From: an uncultured Dehalococcoidia bacterium
GTDB lineage: Bacteria; Chloroflexota; Dehalococcoidia; Lucifugimonadales; UBA3495
Direction of reading: 5' to 3'
DNA length: 64,000 nt
Assembly (NCBI GenBank): GCA_951812625.1
Contig: CATOSP010000004.1
Coordinates: 186,001-250,000 of the forward strand
Shown: in pieces, positions 1 to 9,513 of the stretch
Numbering within the stretch: position 1 is the first letter of the stretch
Layout: the number at the start of each line of letters is the position of its first letter
The notes under the pieces: model-generated
What the model saw: the letters and a program-made list of their open reading frames with translations, nothing else
The model's database searches: none
What the model was told of the DNA's origin: nothing
Program-made: the position numbers and the translations under genes

Positions 1-861
1 CCGGAGCATGTCTGCACCGACCCGGTGGCCCAGGCGGTGAGCGGGTTGAACTGGATAACCGGCGAACCGGACGGCGCGCCCTATACCATCGGCGGCGGCA
101 TCGGCGACACCATAACCGGCATGACGGGGGGGCTGGCCGTGGGCTATGCACTGTTTCACCGGGAGAGGACTGGCGTGGGTCAATACATCGACCTGTCCAT
201 GATCGAAAGCCTGTTGTTCCTGGATTCCCTAGGTATGCCACATACCGCGGCTAACCACGGCATTCCCCTGCACCACCGAAACGGCAAGCAGAATACCTAT
301 ACCTTCCCAATGGGAATCCTCAAGGCTAAGGAGGGATATATCTCGTTGCAGGCTCCCGGACAGGGGCCCAATAGTGCGTGGGGAAGGTTGTGCGTCTGCA
401 TGGGCCGGGAGGACATGATCGACGATCCGCGCTACCTGACCGACGACGACAGGCTGCTGCGCCGCGACGAGGTCGTGGGCATCATAGAGGGCTGGCTCCA
501 GGGCATGAGCGACGACGAGGCGGCCCTGGCGGTGCTGGCCGAGGCACGTATCTCATCAGGGCCGGTGCTGTCCCAGGCCCAGATATGGGAGCACCCTCAT
601 TACCGAGACCGGGGCGCGTTCCAGGAGATTTCATACCCCGAGCTGGGCCCCATCGGAGTGGTCTCACCGCCCTACAAATTCTCGGAGACGCCGGCCATGG
701 TCAGAGGTCCAGCACCTCAGCTAGGCGAGCACAACCACGAGGTTCTGACCGTGAACCTGGGGCTAACGCCCGCCGAGGTGGACGCCTTGGCGGATGGGGG
801 GGTTATCTACGAATCCCGCGCCGCACGAAAGCGGAGGTTGGCGGCGGCAAGGGCGGCGTGA
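1..861 (+). CDS. CoA-transferase family III (CaiB/BaiF), 5' partial
   Basis: The frame is open from base 1, so the N-terminus lies outside the window; the GTG at 25 is internal. The visible protein has the family III features: the GGIGDTITGMTGGLA stretch, a GVGQYIDLSMIES segment, and the C-terminal region with EHPHYRDRGAF and QLGEHN. Family members move CoA between carboxylic acids or act as racemases in the cytoplasm. The substrate cannot be told. Two more genes of this family lie at 10130-11542 and 37666-40140, consistent with an acyl-CoA catabolic lifestyle. It ends in an Ala/Arg-rich tail. The family is certain; the specific reaction is unknown. Confidence 0.9.
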   Translation, partial: PEHVCTDPVAQAVSGLNWITGEPDGAPYTIGGGIGDTITGMTGGLAVGYALFHRERTGVGQYIDLSMIESLLFLDSLGMPHTAANHGIPLHHRNGKQNTYTFPMGILKAKEGYISLQAPGQGPNSAWGRLCVCMGREDMIDDPRYLTDDDRLLRRDEVVGIIEGWLQGMSDDEAALAVLAEARISSGPVLSQAQIWEHPHYRDRGAFQEISYPELGPIGVVSPPYKFSETPAMVRGPAPQLGEHNHEVLTVNLGLTPAEVDALADGGVIYESRAARKRRLAAARAA

Positions 862-1039
862 TATTGAGACCGCTCCCAAGCCGGGACCGGTCTTCATCCG
901 ACCCGGTTGAGCAGTTAGCGAATCTAGAATCCACAAATCCAGCGGTCAACCGAAGTGATTCAGGGTGGTAAAATGACCCCCTGAAGAACGACCCGGCGAA
1001 TTTCACAGGTTGCTTTGCGGAAACGCGAAAGGAGGCTTC

Positions 1040-2254
1040 ATGGCGACTCAAACCCAGGAAATCAAGAACATGAAGCTCATTTCTCACGTGGATTTGAACG
1101 GGCACAACAATCTTGGTGAGGGGGTTGACCTGCATCAGACGGCCAGCGGGCGGCGCATCTTCTACATGGCCCACGAAAGCGCGCCCAAGGATTTCACCAG
1201 CGTTGATGTCACCGACCTGGCCAATCCCAAGGTTGTAGCCCAGACTGACCTGGACTACAAGCATCTGCGCTCCAACTCCCTGTCCATCCTCGGCGATACG
1301 ATGCTCGTGGCCTACCAGTCGCGGGAGCACGGTCAACCGGGCACCGGCATGGGGGTCTACGACATCAGCGACCCGGAATCCCCCAGGCGGATCGCCTCCT
1401 ATGACGCCCAGGGGCCGGGCTCACGGGGCTGTCATTGCCTGTGGTGGGTCGATGGCGACTATGCCCACCTGGCCACGGGTACGCCCAATTCGCGTCCCAC
1501 CGACCCCAAGGACGACCAGTTCTACGTGATCATGGACGTGAAGGACCCGGCCGACCCGCGGGAAGCAGGCCGCTGGTGGCTGCCCGGCACCCAGGAAGGG
1601 GACGAAGCCCCGCCGCCCGCGCGCCACCCCCAGTTCGACGTGGGGCACAGCGTCCACAACACTAACGTTTATCCCAACCGGTCGGACAGGGCCTACTGTG
1701 GGTGGAAGGACTCAGGCGTCATCACGCTGGACATCTCCGACGTATCCCGTCCGTCGGTGGTCGCGCAATTGAACTATGCGCCGCCGTTCCCGGGGTTCAC
1801 CCATACGGTGCTGCCCTTGTTCAGCCGCGACCTGCTGGTGGTGACGCAGGAGGCTACGGCCTTGGGAGGAGCGGACTACCCCAAGCTCGTGTGGCTGATG
1901 GACAACCGGCTGGAGAGCAACCCGGTGATCATCAGCACGCTGCCCATGCAGGACACAAACGACTTCTTCAACCGTCCCGGTCGTTACGGGGCGCACAATA
2001 TCCATGAAAACCGTCCCGGTCCCCTGTCCCTGCAATCGGACACGCTGGTGTACGCCACCTTCTTCAACGGGGGCATCCGGGTGTTCGACACGTCCAATCC
2101 CTTCCGGCCTCAGGAGGTCGCTTACTTCGTGCCCCGGATACCCGACGGGGCCGAGGCCAACGGCATCAATGACGTTCATGTGGACGAAAACGGCATCGTG
2201 TACGTGGTAGACCGTTTGCAGGGCGGCCTTTACATCCTGGAATTGAACATATAG
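1040..2254 (+). CDS. LVIVD-repeat beta-propeller-like protein
   Basis: 404 residues from the ATG at 1040, chosen because AAAGGAGG sits just upstream; an in-frame TTG at 1010 lacks such a site. Repeated short units of the LVIVD type are visible, such as GVYDISDPESPRRIASYD, ITLDISDVSRPSVVAQL and IRVFDTSNPFRPQEVAYF, separated by His/Asp-rich loops (NTNVYPN, GAHNIHENRPG). These repeats normally fold as a beta-propeller and are found in secreted or periplasmic proteins, but no signal peptide is seen here. It lies 30 bases before the amidohydrolase gene and may be co-transcribed with it. Enzymatic activity is unknown. Confidence 0.75.
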   Translation: MATQTQEIKNMKLISHVDLNGHNNLGEGVDLHQTASGRRIFYMAHESAPKDFTSVDVTDLANPKVVAQTDLDYKHLRSNSLSILGDTMLVAYQSREHGQPGTGMGVYDISDPESPRRIASYDAQGPGSRGCHCLWWVDGDYAHLATGTPNSRPTDPKDDQFYVIMDVKDPADPREAGRWWLPGTQEGDEAPPPARHPQFDVGHSVHNTNVYPNRSDRAYCGWKDSGVITLDISDVSRPSVVAQLNYAPPFPGFTHTVLPLFSRDLLVVTQEATALGGADYPKLVWLMDNRLESNPVIISTLPMQDTNDFFNRPGRYGAHNIHENRPGPLSLQSDTLVYATFFNGGIRVFDTSNPFRPQEVAYFVPRIPDGAEANGINDVHVDENGIVYVVDRLQGGLYILELNI

Positions 2255-2284
2255 CCTCGGACGCCGCCAAAATTCGAGCAGCGG

Positions 2285-3899
2285 GTGGACGACAACATGC
2301 CAGATTCCGCCACCAAGGCCGATACGGTAATCAGGAACGCCAACGTCATCACTATGGACACCGACCGGCCCCGGGTCCAGGCCGTGGCCATGAGCAACGG
2401 CCGTTTCATCGGCCTGGGCAGCAACGAGGACGTGGAGACGTTCATCGGCCCGGGCGTGAAGATTATGGACCTCCGGGGCAAGACGGTGCTCCCCGGGTTC
2501 ATCGACGCCCACATCCACGTACTGAACAGCGGGATACGCCACGTGATGGCCGCCGACTGCGACCTGCCCTCCGTTTCGGCCATCCAGACTGCCCTGCGGG
2601 AGCGGGTGGAGACTACCGCGCCGGGCCAGTGGGTACAGGGCTTCAAGTTCGACGACACCAAGATGGTGGAGAACCGCTTCCTGTTCCGGGAAGACCTGGA
2701 CGCGGTTAGCACCTTCCACCCCATCATGGTGTCCCACCGGGCGGGGCATATCTATTACCTCAACAGCATGGCCCTGGAACTCGCAGGATTCACCAGGGAT
2801 ACCCCGGACCCGTTTGGCGGGCGCCTGGGCCGGGACCCGGATACCGGGGAACTGAACGGGGTGGTCTACGAACGGGCCATTGAGCCGGTGCGGTTCGGAC
2901 TCATCCCCTCGGACACGCCGGAGATTCGCCGGGAAGGGCTGCGCACCATCTGCCGGATGCTGACGCAGGCCGGTCTCACCAGCGTCCACGACGCCAGGGT
3001 CGTCAGGGACGAGTTCGTCACCTACCAAGAAGGAAGGGACGCGGGCGACCTGTCTCTTCGAGTGTATGCCCTGATGTACCATCCCCATTTCCAGTCACTG
3101 CAGGAAGCGGGGCTGAAGACCGGGTTCGGCGACGACATGCTGCGGCTGGGAGGCATCAAGATGGTCGCCGACGGGGCCATCGCCGCGCGAACCGCCTACC
3201 TGTCAGAGCCATACGTCGGCAGCGACTGCGACCACGGCATCCTAGCGATGAGCGCGGAGGAAATCGAAGAGAACGTGATGGAGATGCATCGGGCCGGGTT
3301 CCAGGTGTGCATCCACGCCAACGGCGACCTTGCAATCGATATGGTGTTGAACGCCTACGAGAAGGCTCAGGCCGCTGATCCCCGTCCCAACCCCCGGCAC
3401 CGGGTGGAACACTGCACCCTGGTGAACCCGGACCTGCTTACCAGGATGCATCGGCTGGGCACGGTTGCCACTCCCTTCTGCACCTATGTCTACCACCACG
3501 GCGAGAAGATGCCCTTCTATAGGAGAAGAGCGGCTGCAATGGATGTTCGCCCAGCGTTCCTTCCTTGACTACGGGGTGGTGGGCACTGGGGCCACGGACT
3601 ATCCTCCCGGTCCCTTCGAGCCGTTGCTAGGTATCCAGAGCTGCGTGACCCGCACGGACAGCCAAGGCAATGTGTGGGGTCCCAACCAGAGGGTGACGGT
3701 GGAAGAGGCACTGCGCATTTACACTCTGCACAGCGCCTATGCCTCCTTTGAGGAAGACGTGAAGGGGTCTATCGAGGTGGGGAAACTTGCGGACTTGGTG
3801 ATGCTGGGAGCTGACCCGACCCAGGTGGACCCGATGACTATCAAGGACATAACTGTGGAGCGGACGATAGTCGGCGGCAAAACGGTATACGAAGCATAA
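2285..3899 (+). pseudogene. Amidohydrolase 3 (YtcJ-like), split by one frameshift
   Basis: The first frame (2285 GTG or 2297 ATG to about 3520) carries the amidohydrolase N-terminus with GFIDAHIHVLNSG (metal ligands near residues 76 and 78) and the central barrel (GGIKMVADGAIAARTA, VCIHANGDLAID, HRVEHCTL). The C-terminal part (GEERLQWMFAQRSFLDYGV, through TVEEALRIYTLHSA and GKLADLVMLGADP, to 3899) is in the next frame. Ignoring the A at 3521 joins them into a normal-length protein reading MPFY-GEERLQWM. It is therefore either a recent pseudogene or a sequencing error. Intact relatives hydrolyse amide or imine bonds of small molecules. Confidence 0.85.
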
Positions 3900-4198
3900 T
3901 CACATCGCAGACTGGCAGCGCATGTACCAGAGGGACAACCAAGCGTACCAGCCATTGCCGCTTGCTCCTACCCGGGCTGGACGGTCGCTTGCTTCTAGAC
4001 CTACGGAAACCTGGGGTGTTGAGTATTCCAGTTTCGGGCCAAGTCGGGCGCCCTGCGACAGCAAGGGACATACGCCACCGCGGGCCCCGAATCCAGAAAC
4101 CGGCTGGTGGCGTCTGAGATTTGGGTAGTAACTACCGCTCGGAAGGAATATTACGTTTAGTTGCAACGGGTGTGTGACACAGAAAGGGAGGTGTATCC

Positions 4199-5020
4199 AT
4201 GGTTGAGCAACAGTCTGCAACGCCCAATTACACAATGGGTTATAGCGAGGATTTTCAGCAGCTTTTGAACCTGCGCAGCGCTGAGACCCATGCCAGGCAC
4301 CTCCTTCCGCACCTTAAGTCTGGCCTTCGGGTCCTGGACTTCGGCTGCGGGCCGGGGCACATCTCGGTGGGGTTGGCTCGTGCGGTAGAACCTGGAGGAT
4401 TCCACGGTGTCGACATGGAAGCATCGCAGATTGACATGGCCCGCGCCGCGGCTGAGGCCGGTGGGCACTTCAACGCCACGTTCCACGTCGGCAACGCGAC
4501 CAGTCTACCCTTCGAGGACGGCTACTTTGACGTCGCCCACTGCCATACGGTTTTGACCCACATCCCCGATACCCAAGCGGCGCTGGACGAGGTGAAGCGG
4601 GTGCTGAAGCCGGGAGGAATCATGGCCAGCCGCGAATTGATCGTGGACTCTTGCTTCCTGGTGCCTGGAGTAGGGGAAATCCAGCCTGCATGGGACGTAT
4701 TCGCCGGGCTTCTTGCCGCCAATGGAGGGCATCCCCAGATGGGCAGGGAGTTGAAGAGCGCATTCCTGGACGCCGGTTTCACCGACGTTGAGACGACCGC
4801 GTCTTTCGACTCCTTCGGTTCACCCCAGGCCATCGGGTTTCTTCATAGATTCATCAGCGACTGGTTCTTCGCGCCCGATATTGTCGCCGCTGTAACGGGA
4901 TATGGGATTGCTACCCAACAGCAATTCGACGAGTGGCGCGATGCCCTTGACAAATGGAAGAACGAAGCCGGGGCATTCGGGGGACTGGCATTCGGCGAGT
5001 GCATCGGCTACAAGCCATAG
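4199..5020 (+). CDS. Class I SAM-dependent methyltransferase
   Basis: 273 residues; the ATG at 4199 follows AAAGGGAGG by a good distance. Motif I is clear at residues 45-54 (VLDFGCGPGH), followed by the acidic strand-2 residue in GVDMEASQIDMAR, then FHVGNATSLPFEDGYFDVAHC and VLKPGG. This is the UbiE/Methyltransf_11 pattern. The acceptor substrate cannot be inferred; the gene stands alone on this strand between the amidohydrolase remnant and the reverse-strand transporter operon. The 299 bases before it show nothing else. Confidence 0.9.
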   Translation: MVEQQSATPNYTMGYSEDFQQLLNLRSAETHARHLLPHLKSGLRVLDFGCGPGHISVGLARAVEPGGFHGVDMEASQIDMARAAAEAGGHFNATFHVGNATSLPFEDGYFDVAHCHTVLTHIPDTQAALDEVKRVLKPGGIMASRELIVDSCFLVPGVGEIQPAWDVFAGLLAANGGHPQMGRELKSAFLDAGFTDVETTASFDSFGSPQAIGFLHRFISDWFFAPDIVAAVTGYGIATQQQFDEWRDALDKWKNEAGAFGGLAFGECIGYKP

Positions 5021-5052
5021 CGGTGATGGGTTAACCGTATCCCCTTGCCTTA

Positions 5053-5391
5053 CTAACCGGGGGAGAGATTGTTCGTCAGCAGTGTATCCAGATCGTACGG
5101 CGGTTGGGTCATTGTGACCTTGCCCCTGATGGATATGACCACCTCGCTCTCAACAGTCCCGTAGAGCCGTTTCTCCCCCGACCATCTCTTGGCCACGGCG
5201 GTCCTTGGGCCGTAGGTACAGCCCAAGATGCAACGGCAAAAAGTGACCCGGCCCCTCCCTTCAAGGGCGGAGTCCTGTACCGAGGTCCTCAACGCCTCCA
5301 GCAACTCAGGGCCGTTCCTTCCCCCGGACGTGGCGTGGAAGCATTTCCGGTGGTCTACACAAACGATTACGTTCAGGCCGGGGGTCGGCAG
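5053..5391 (-). CDS. Thioredoxin-like [2Fe-2S] ferredoxin, non-canonical start
   Basis: The frame opens right after the TAA of the upstream permease and ends at the TAG at 5053. It encodes NVIVCVDHRKC early and CRCILGCTYGP in the middle. This is the Cys-x5-Cys plus Cys-x3-Cys arrangement of thioredoxin-fold [2Fe-2S] ferredoxins, followed by a short strand-rich tail. No ATG, GTG or TTG precedes the first cysteines. A CTG at 5391, five bases after GAGG, is the best start and gives about 112 residues; a TTG at 5304 would remove the first cysteine pair. It is the last gene of the ABC operon. The assignment rests on the cysteine spacing and is moderately sure. Confidence 0.6.
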   Translation of the reverse strand: MPTPGLNVIVCVDHRKCFHATSGGRNGPELLEALRTSVQDSALEGRGRVTFCRCILGCTYGPRTAVAKRWSGEKRLYGTVESEVVISIRGKVTMTQPPYDLDTLLTNNLSPG

Positions 5392-5403
5392 ATCGACCTC
5401 GCG

Positions 5404-6315
5404 TTATTGGGCACCGCGCAGGCGCGGGTCCCAGACGTCTCGGAGGGCGTCCCCGAATAGGTTGAAGGCCATCACGACTGCGGTAATCGCAAAGCCGGGC
5501 CACAGGCCCAGCAGGGGCTGGATGATCATGAACTCGCGGCCTTCCCGCGACAACATCCCTCCCCAGGTTGGCGCAGGTGGCGGCACGCCAAGGCCGAGGA
5601 AGCTGAGGGAGGACTCGGCAAGGATGGCCGCACCCAGCGAGACCGTGGCAACGATGATTATCGGGGCCATGACGTTGGGCAGGATATGACGTGCGCCGAC
5701 GCGCACCCTGCTCGCCCCGATGGCGGTCGCCGCCACTATGTACTCGTTCTCCTTAGTGGACAGGACTGCACTGCGGACGAGGCGCGACGTGCCAGGCATG
5801 GAGCCGATGCCGATGGCAATGGACACGTTCAGTAGGCTCGGCCCAAGCATGGATACCAGCACCAGGATAAGCACAAGACCCGGGAACGCGATCCATGCGT
5901 CGACGAATCGTTGGACGTACAGGTCGAACTTGCCACCCTGGAACCCGGACACGAGCCCGATCAACGCTCCTCCGGCCGTGCCAATCGCCACGGAGACGAA
6001 CCCCACGGTGATCGAGACCTTGGCACCGTGGACTATGCGGCTGTAGATATCCCTTCCCAGGTGGTCGGTTCCCATCCAGAAATCTAGGCTGGGCTTTTCC
6101 AGAATACGGCCGGCGTGCTGGTACAGAGGGTCGTACCTGGCAACCAGTGGCGCGAACAGGGCGGCGGCGAACATGATCAGAATGACCACCGCGGAAACTC
6201 CTCCCAATGGGCGGCGCCTGACGAAGTCACGGCTGGCTATGAGCGCCCGGATGACCGGGTTTGGCACAGATGTAGCCGTACTCAGCCTAGATTGTCCTGC
6301 CTGTTCTTCTCGCAT
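5404..6315 (-). CDS. ABC transporter permease, DppC/OppC type
   Basis: 303 residues with the OppC-like N-terminal segment, about six hydrophobic segments and the permease EAA loop (GARHILPNVMAPIIIVATVSL). The motif FWMGTDHLGRDIYSRI is typical of DppC-type permeases, as is the ending FGDALRDVWDPRLRGAQ. It is the second inner-membrane subunit of a peptide, nickel or opine importer. It follows the DppB-like gene by 15 bases and the small ferredoxin gene follows directly. No ATPase subunit is in the operon, so it must be supplied from elsewhere. Confidence 0.95.
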   Translation of the reverse strand: MREEQAGQSRLSTATSVPNPVIRALIASRDFVRRRPLGGVSAVVILIMFAAALFAPLVARYDPLYQHAGRILEKPSLDFWMGTDHLGRDIYSRIVHGAKVSITVGFVSVAIGTAGGALIGLVSGFQGGKFDLYVQRFVDAWIAFPGLVLILVLVSMLGPSLLNVSIAIGIGSMPGTSRLVRSAVLSTKENEYIVAATAIGASRVRVGARHILPNVMAPIIIVATVSLGAAILAESSLSFLGLGVPPPAPTWGGMLSREGREFMIIQPLLGLWPGFAITAVVMAFNLFGDALRDVWDPRLRGAQ

Positions 6316-6330
6316 ACTCCGCCTGGCAGC

Positions 6331-7281
6331 CTAGCTGTAGCGTACTCGAGGGTCGAACCAAGTGTAGCTGATATCCACTATCAGGTTAATCACCATGATG
6401 CCAAACCCGTAGAAGAGCACGTTAATCTGCAACTGGGTCATGTCCGAGTTGTTGATTGCGGTTATCATGGACCGCCCGACGCCAGGCAGCCCGAAGATGT
6501 TCTCTATGATGATGCTTCCGTTGACCAGACCAGCGATGCTGGCTCCCCAAATGGTGATTACGGGGATCAGGGCGTTCTTCATGACGTGGCGCACCAGCAC
6601 CATGGTCTCCGACAGTCCCTTGGCCCTGGCGGTGCGCACGTAGTCCTGCCGCAACACCTCCAGCACCGTTGACCTCGTCATCCTCATCTTGGTGGCTGAA
6701 CCGTTCAGCCCGATAATAGCCGACGGCAGAAATAGCTGCTTCAGATTGGTGATCGGGTCTTCCCAGAAGGGGACATAGCCGATGGGCGGCGCCCATAAGA
6801 ACCAGTACGCCCCAAATATGATCACCAACGTAGCTATCCAGAAAGATGGCGCGGCGAGCATAGCGATGCTGGTGGTACGAAGCAGGTAGTCTAGCCACGT
6901 ATCCTGCTTTATGGCCGAGAAGACACCTACGGGGATAGCGATACTGATGGACAGTATCTGGCTGAAGATAATGAGTTCGATGCTGATGGGGATGGCCCGC
7001 AGTAGTTGGTCGATGACCGGGCGGCCCGTGAACAGGGATACCCCGGCGTCGAATTTCAGGAGCCCCCACAGCCACTCTGCATACTGGACGTAAAGAGGCT
7101 TGTCCAGCCCGAGCCTCTCCCGCATGAGTTCCATCTGTTCCGGACGGAGGTTGGTACCCTCCTCAATTTGGGCGAGGACGGCGTCTCCCGGCACGATGTG
7201 CATCAGGGCGAAGGTAAGAGTCACCACCAGGAAGATGGTGGGGAACATCAGCAGAACACGCTGGACGATGTAACCCGTCAT
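6331..7281 (-). CDS. ABC transporter permease, DppB/OppB type
   Basis: 316 residues beginning MTGYIVQRVLLMFPTIFLV, the usual DppB start, with LMHIVPGDAV after the first membrane span. The EAA loop is LVRHVMKNALIPVITIWG, and GSIIIENIFGLPGVG precedes the last spans. It forms the import channel with the downstream DppC-like subunit. It lies 171 bases after the substrate-binding lipoprotein gene; that gap holds two hairpins (7375-7452) that could lower expression of the permeases relative to the lipoprotein. Confidence 0.95.
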   Translation of the reverse strand: MTGYIVQRVLLMFPTIFLVVTLTFALMHIVPGDAVLAQIEEGTNLRPEQMELMRERLGLDKPLYVQYAEWLWGLLKFDAGVSLFTGRPVIDQLLRAIPISIELIIFSQILSISIAIPVGVFSAIKQDTWLDYLLRTTSIAMLAAPSFWIATLVIIFGAYWFLWAPPIGYVPFWEDPITNLKQLFLPSAIIGLNGSATKMRMTRSTVLEVLRQDYVRTARAKGLSETMVLVRHVMKNALIPVITIWGASIAGLVNGSIIIENIFGLPGVGRSMITAINNSDMTQLQINVLFYGFGIMVINLIVDISYTWFDPRVRYS

Positions 7282-7374
7282 CCTGGCGGCACCTCAGTCA
7301 CAAATGGCGCGCCCAGCCCGATTGCCGAAATGGCAGGGCGCGCTGCCCAGTGTCTGGAGTAGGCTTGGGAGGTT

Positions 7375-7452
7375 CCTGCTGGGGACGGATCCTATCCGCC
7401 GGTTCCCAGCAGGTTCACACCGGTATGGGTAGGCGGTCCCATCTGGGACCGC
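7375..7452 (-). promoter_or_regulatory. Two intercistronic hairpins in the ABC operon
   Basis: Directly after the stop of the lipoprotein gene is a 9-bp perfect stem (GCGGTCCCA at 7433-7441 against TGGGACCGC at 7444-7452). Further on is a second 9-bp stem (CCTGCTGGG at 7375-7383 against CCCAGCAGG at 7405-7413) with an inner GGAT/ATCC pairing. Neither has a strong U tract. Such hairpins after a binding-protein gene usually stabilise the upstream message and set subunit stoichiometry; that role is inferred here. Confidence 0.55.
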
Positions 7453-9273
7453 TTACCGGGCGAACCAGATGTACTTCTCGTCCGGCTCGTCGGATGCCAC
7501 GTCCGCTATGGCCGCATTTTGCACCCAGCTCTGGACTAGCTGCTGCACCACGCGGGAGGGGTTGGGGATTATGCCCAGAGCCTGTTCGGCGCAATATCGG
7601 GAGAACTCCTGTAGAATCGCGCCCCGTTTGTCCCGGTCGAATTCGACCTCCTGCTCCTTCATCCAAGCCGTCACCTTGGGGTCATCTACTCGCATGAAGT
7701 TCCTGGGACCGCCAGGGACATATCCGCCTAGCATCTCGTCCGGCTCGACGCCAGTGCTGTGAGGCTGCTGCACAGTGTCGAAGTTACCCTCGATAACCGT
7801 GGCCCGGCCCTCGCCCACGGGAACGGGATTGATGCTCACGTCGAACCCCACGGCCTGGAGGTCGGCCTGGCGCATAACCGCGATGTCCTGGTTGTCCTGG
7901 CTGTAGCCGGTGAAGGTCATGATCTCGAACTTGAACTCACCCGGACCGTAGCCCGCCTCGGCCAGGAGCGCCTTGGCCCTCTCCGGGTCATAGGTGTACA
8001 GACTCCTTAGCTCGTCCTGTTCAAGCGAATAACCCCGGAGGGCACTGGGGATGCAGGCGTTGTATTTGCCGCGACCGTTATAAAGGTCCTGTATAACCCG
8101 GTCGTTGTTGACGGCGTACCTCACTGCCTGGCGTACCTTCATGTCCTGCCACTTGGGTAGTTCCAGGTTGAACATCAGGCCGCTAGTGGTGTTCGCCAGC
8201 CCGGTGGTCTCACGCACCTTCACGTCGGGAAGCGCCTGCTGGATCCGTTCCAAGTCCTGGGCACGCCTGGGTTCGTAAAAGTGTATCTGCCGGGACACGA
8301 ACGCCGCTTCCTGGGCTGACCGGTCGGGAATTATGAACCAGTGAACTTCGTCCAGGTATGGATAGGGTTGCTCGAAGTAGTCTGGATTTCTAACGTAGGT
8401 GTAGCGGCTGCCAGGGTCTTCCCGGTCGTACAGGAACGGCCCCGTACCCACCAGACTGTCCTGGGCCACTCCGAAGTCGGCGCCTTTGTGGTCCACAAAC
8501 TCCTGATTGGTAATCCATGCTGCTTCACCGTCGGCAACCCGGTAGAGCCAAGACGCAAGCGGCCTGTCGATGGTCTGTACCACAGTGTACTGGTCAGGTG
8601 TCTCCACGCTCACAAGGCCGTCGTAGAAGCCGGCGAACCGCGACGAGTCCTCGTGCATCCGCTTCCAGGCCAGCTTGATGTCCTCGGAGTTCATCTCCCG
8701 GCCGTTCAGCGGTTCCTTGTCGTGCCACTTCACGCCCCGACGCAGATGGAAGGTGAATACCGTTCCGGTCTCGTCGATGTCCCAGCTTTCTGCCAAGTCG
8801 GGGAAGAATATTAGATCGCCGTAGCGAGCTTCCTCGGGCCAAGCCAAGGACTTGTACCTTATGACCCGGTTATGCGTCAGGTGTACGTGGTTAGTCAGAA
8901 GGGAGAAGCTGGTAGCATGGGGATCGAAGGTGGGTGGGTCGGACCGCTGCGCCAGTGCCAGGGTCCCGCCGTATACGGGCTGCCGGATGACGGTGGGGGT
9001 CACTTCCCTGACAACTTCTTTCACGACCTCTTGCGGGACCGCGACTTCCTTGACCACCTCTTTCACGACTTCCTTCTCAACCGGAACGTCCCGGACCACT
9101 TCCTTCACCACTTCCTTCTCAATGACGACTTCTTTGGGGACTTCCTTGATTACCTCTTCCCTCACGATAACGGGTTCGGCGGCAGTACCGCCGCAGGCCA
9201 CCGTGGCCAACAAGAGTCCCGCGGCCAGTGCGGTGAAGAGAAATCCCCGGCTAGTCCTCAATAACTTGATCAT
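7453..9273 (-). CDS. ABC transporter substrate-binding lipoprotein (SBP_bac_5)
   Basis: 606 residues. The N-terminus is a lipoprotein signal with a lipobox ending at Cys27 (LLATVACGG). Residues about 35-92 are a run of VKEV/VEKEVVKEV/VVREV repeats, a charged spacer typical of Chloroflexota binding proteins. The rest is the solute-binding domain (GGTLALAQRSDPPTFDPHATSF, GVKWHDKEPLNGREM, VRQAVRYAVNNDRVIQ), as for peptide, nickel or opine binding proteins. It starts with ATG after GAGGTGAGCA. It is the first gene of the importer operon, with a 12-base C run about 25 bases upstream of the start. Confidence 0.95.
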   Translation of the reverse strand: MIKLLRTSRGFLFTALAAGLLLATVACGGTAAEPVIVREEVIKEVPKEVVIEKEVVKEVVRDVPVEKEVVKEVVKEVAVPQEVVKEVVREVTPTVIRQPVYGGTLALAQRSDPPTFDPHATSFSLLTNHVHLTHNRVIRYKSLAWPEEARYGDLIFFPDLAESWDIDETGTVFTFHLRRGVKWHDKEPLNGREMNSEDIKLAWKRMHEDSSRFAGFYDGLVSVETPDQYTVVQTIDRPLASWLYRVADGEAAWITNQEFVDHKGADFGVAQDSLVGTGPFLYDREDPGSRYTYVRNPDYFEQPYPYLDEVHWFIIPDRSAQEAAFVSRQIHFYEPRRAQDLERIQQALPDVKVRETTGLANTTSGLMFNLELPKWQDMKVRQAVRYAVNNDRVIQDLYNGRGKYNACIPSALRGYSLEQDELRSLYTYDPERAKALLAEAGYGPGEFKFEIMTFTGYSQDNQDIAVMRQADLQAVGFDVSINPVPVGEGRATVIEGNFDTVQQPHSTGVEPDEMLGGYVPGGPRNFMRVDDPKVTAWMKEQEVEFDRDKRGAILQEFSRYCAEQALGIIPNPSRVVQQLVQSWVQNAAIADVASDEPDEKYIWFAR

Positions 9274-9298
9274 TGCTCACCTCATAAGCTGTTTTTGC

Positions 9299-9310
9299 GG
9301 GGGGGGGGGG
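9299..9310. repeat. 12-base G:C homopolymer upstream of the lipoprotein gene
   Basis: Twelve consecutive G on the plus strand (C on the coding strand) lie just upstream of the ribosome site of the binding-protein gene, in its 5' leader. Such tracts slip easily during replication and, when placed near a promoter, can tune expression. It could also be an assembly weak point. Confidence 0.9.
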
Positions 9311-9513
9311 CTAGTCCAGTGGTCCAGAGGATATGCGGAGTCCAACAGACAGGTATGTAGTCGGGATAGGTTTACTCTCCATAGCGAACAATGTCAATAC
9401 CAACGACAGGATTCTTGTTGTGTACGAGAAACGTTAGATGCATGGTACACAACGTGCGATCGAGCACATCAGGGTACCCCACAGCAGGCAAAGGTTGGGC
9501 GAAAAGGAATTGT

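Noticed and set aside
1712-3088. Long reverse-strand open frame over the LVIVD and amidohydrolase genes
   Set aside because: Its codons mirror the forward genes; it has no recognisable domain, and high GC makes such antisense frames common.
9001-9180. Repetitive DNA in the lipoprotein gene as a possible CRISPR or microsatellite
   Set aside because: It encodes the VKEV-rich spacer in one frame; units are irregular, and no CRISPR-like array is present anywhere in the window.
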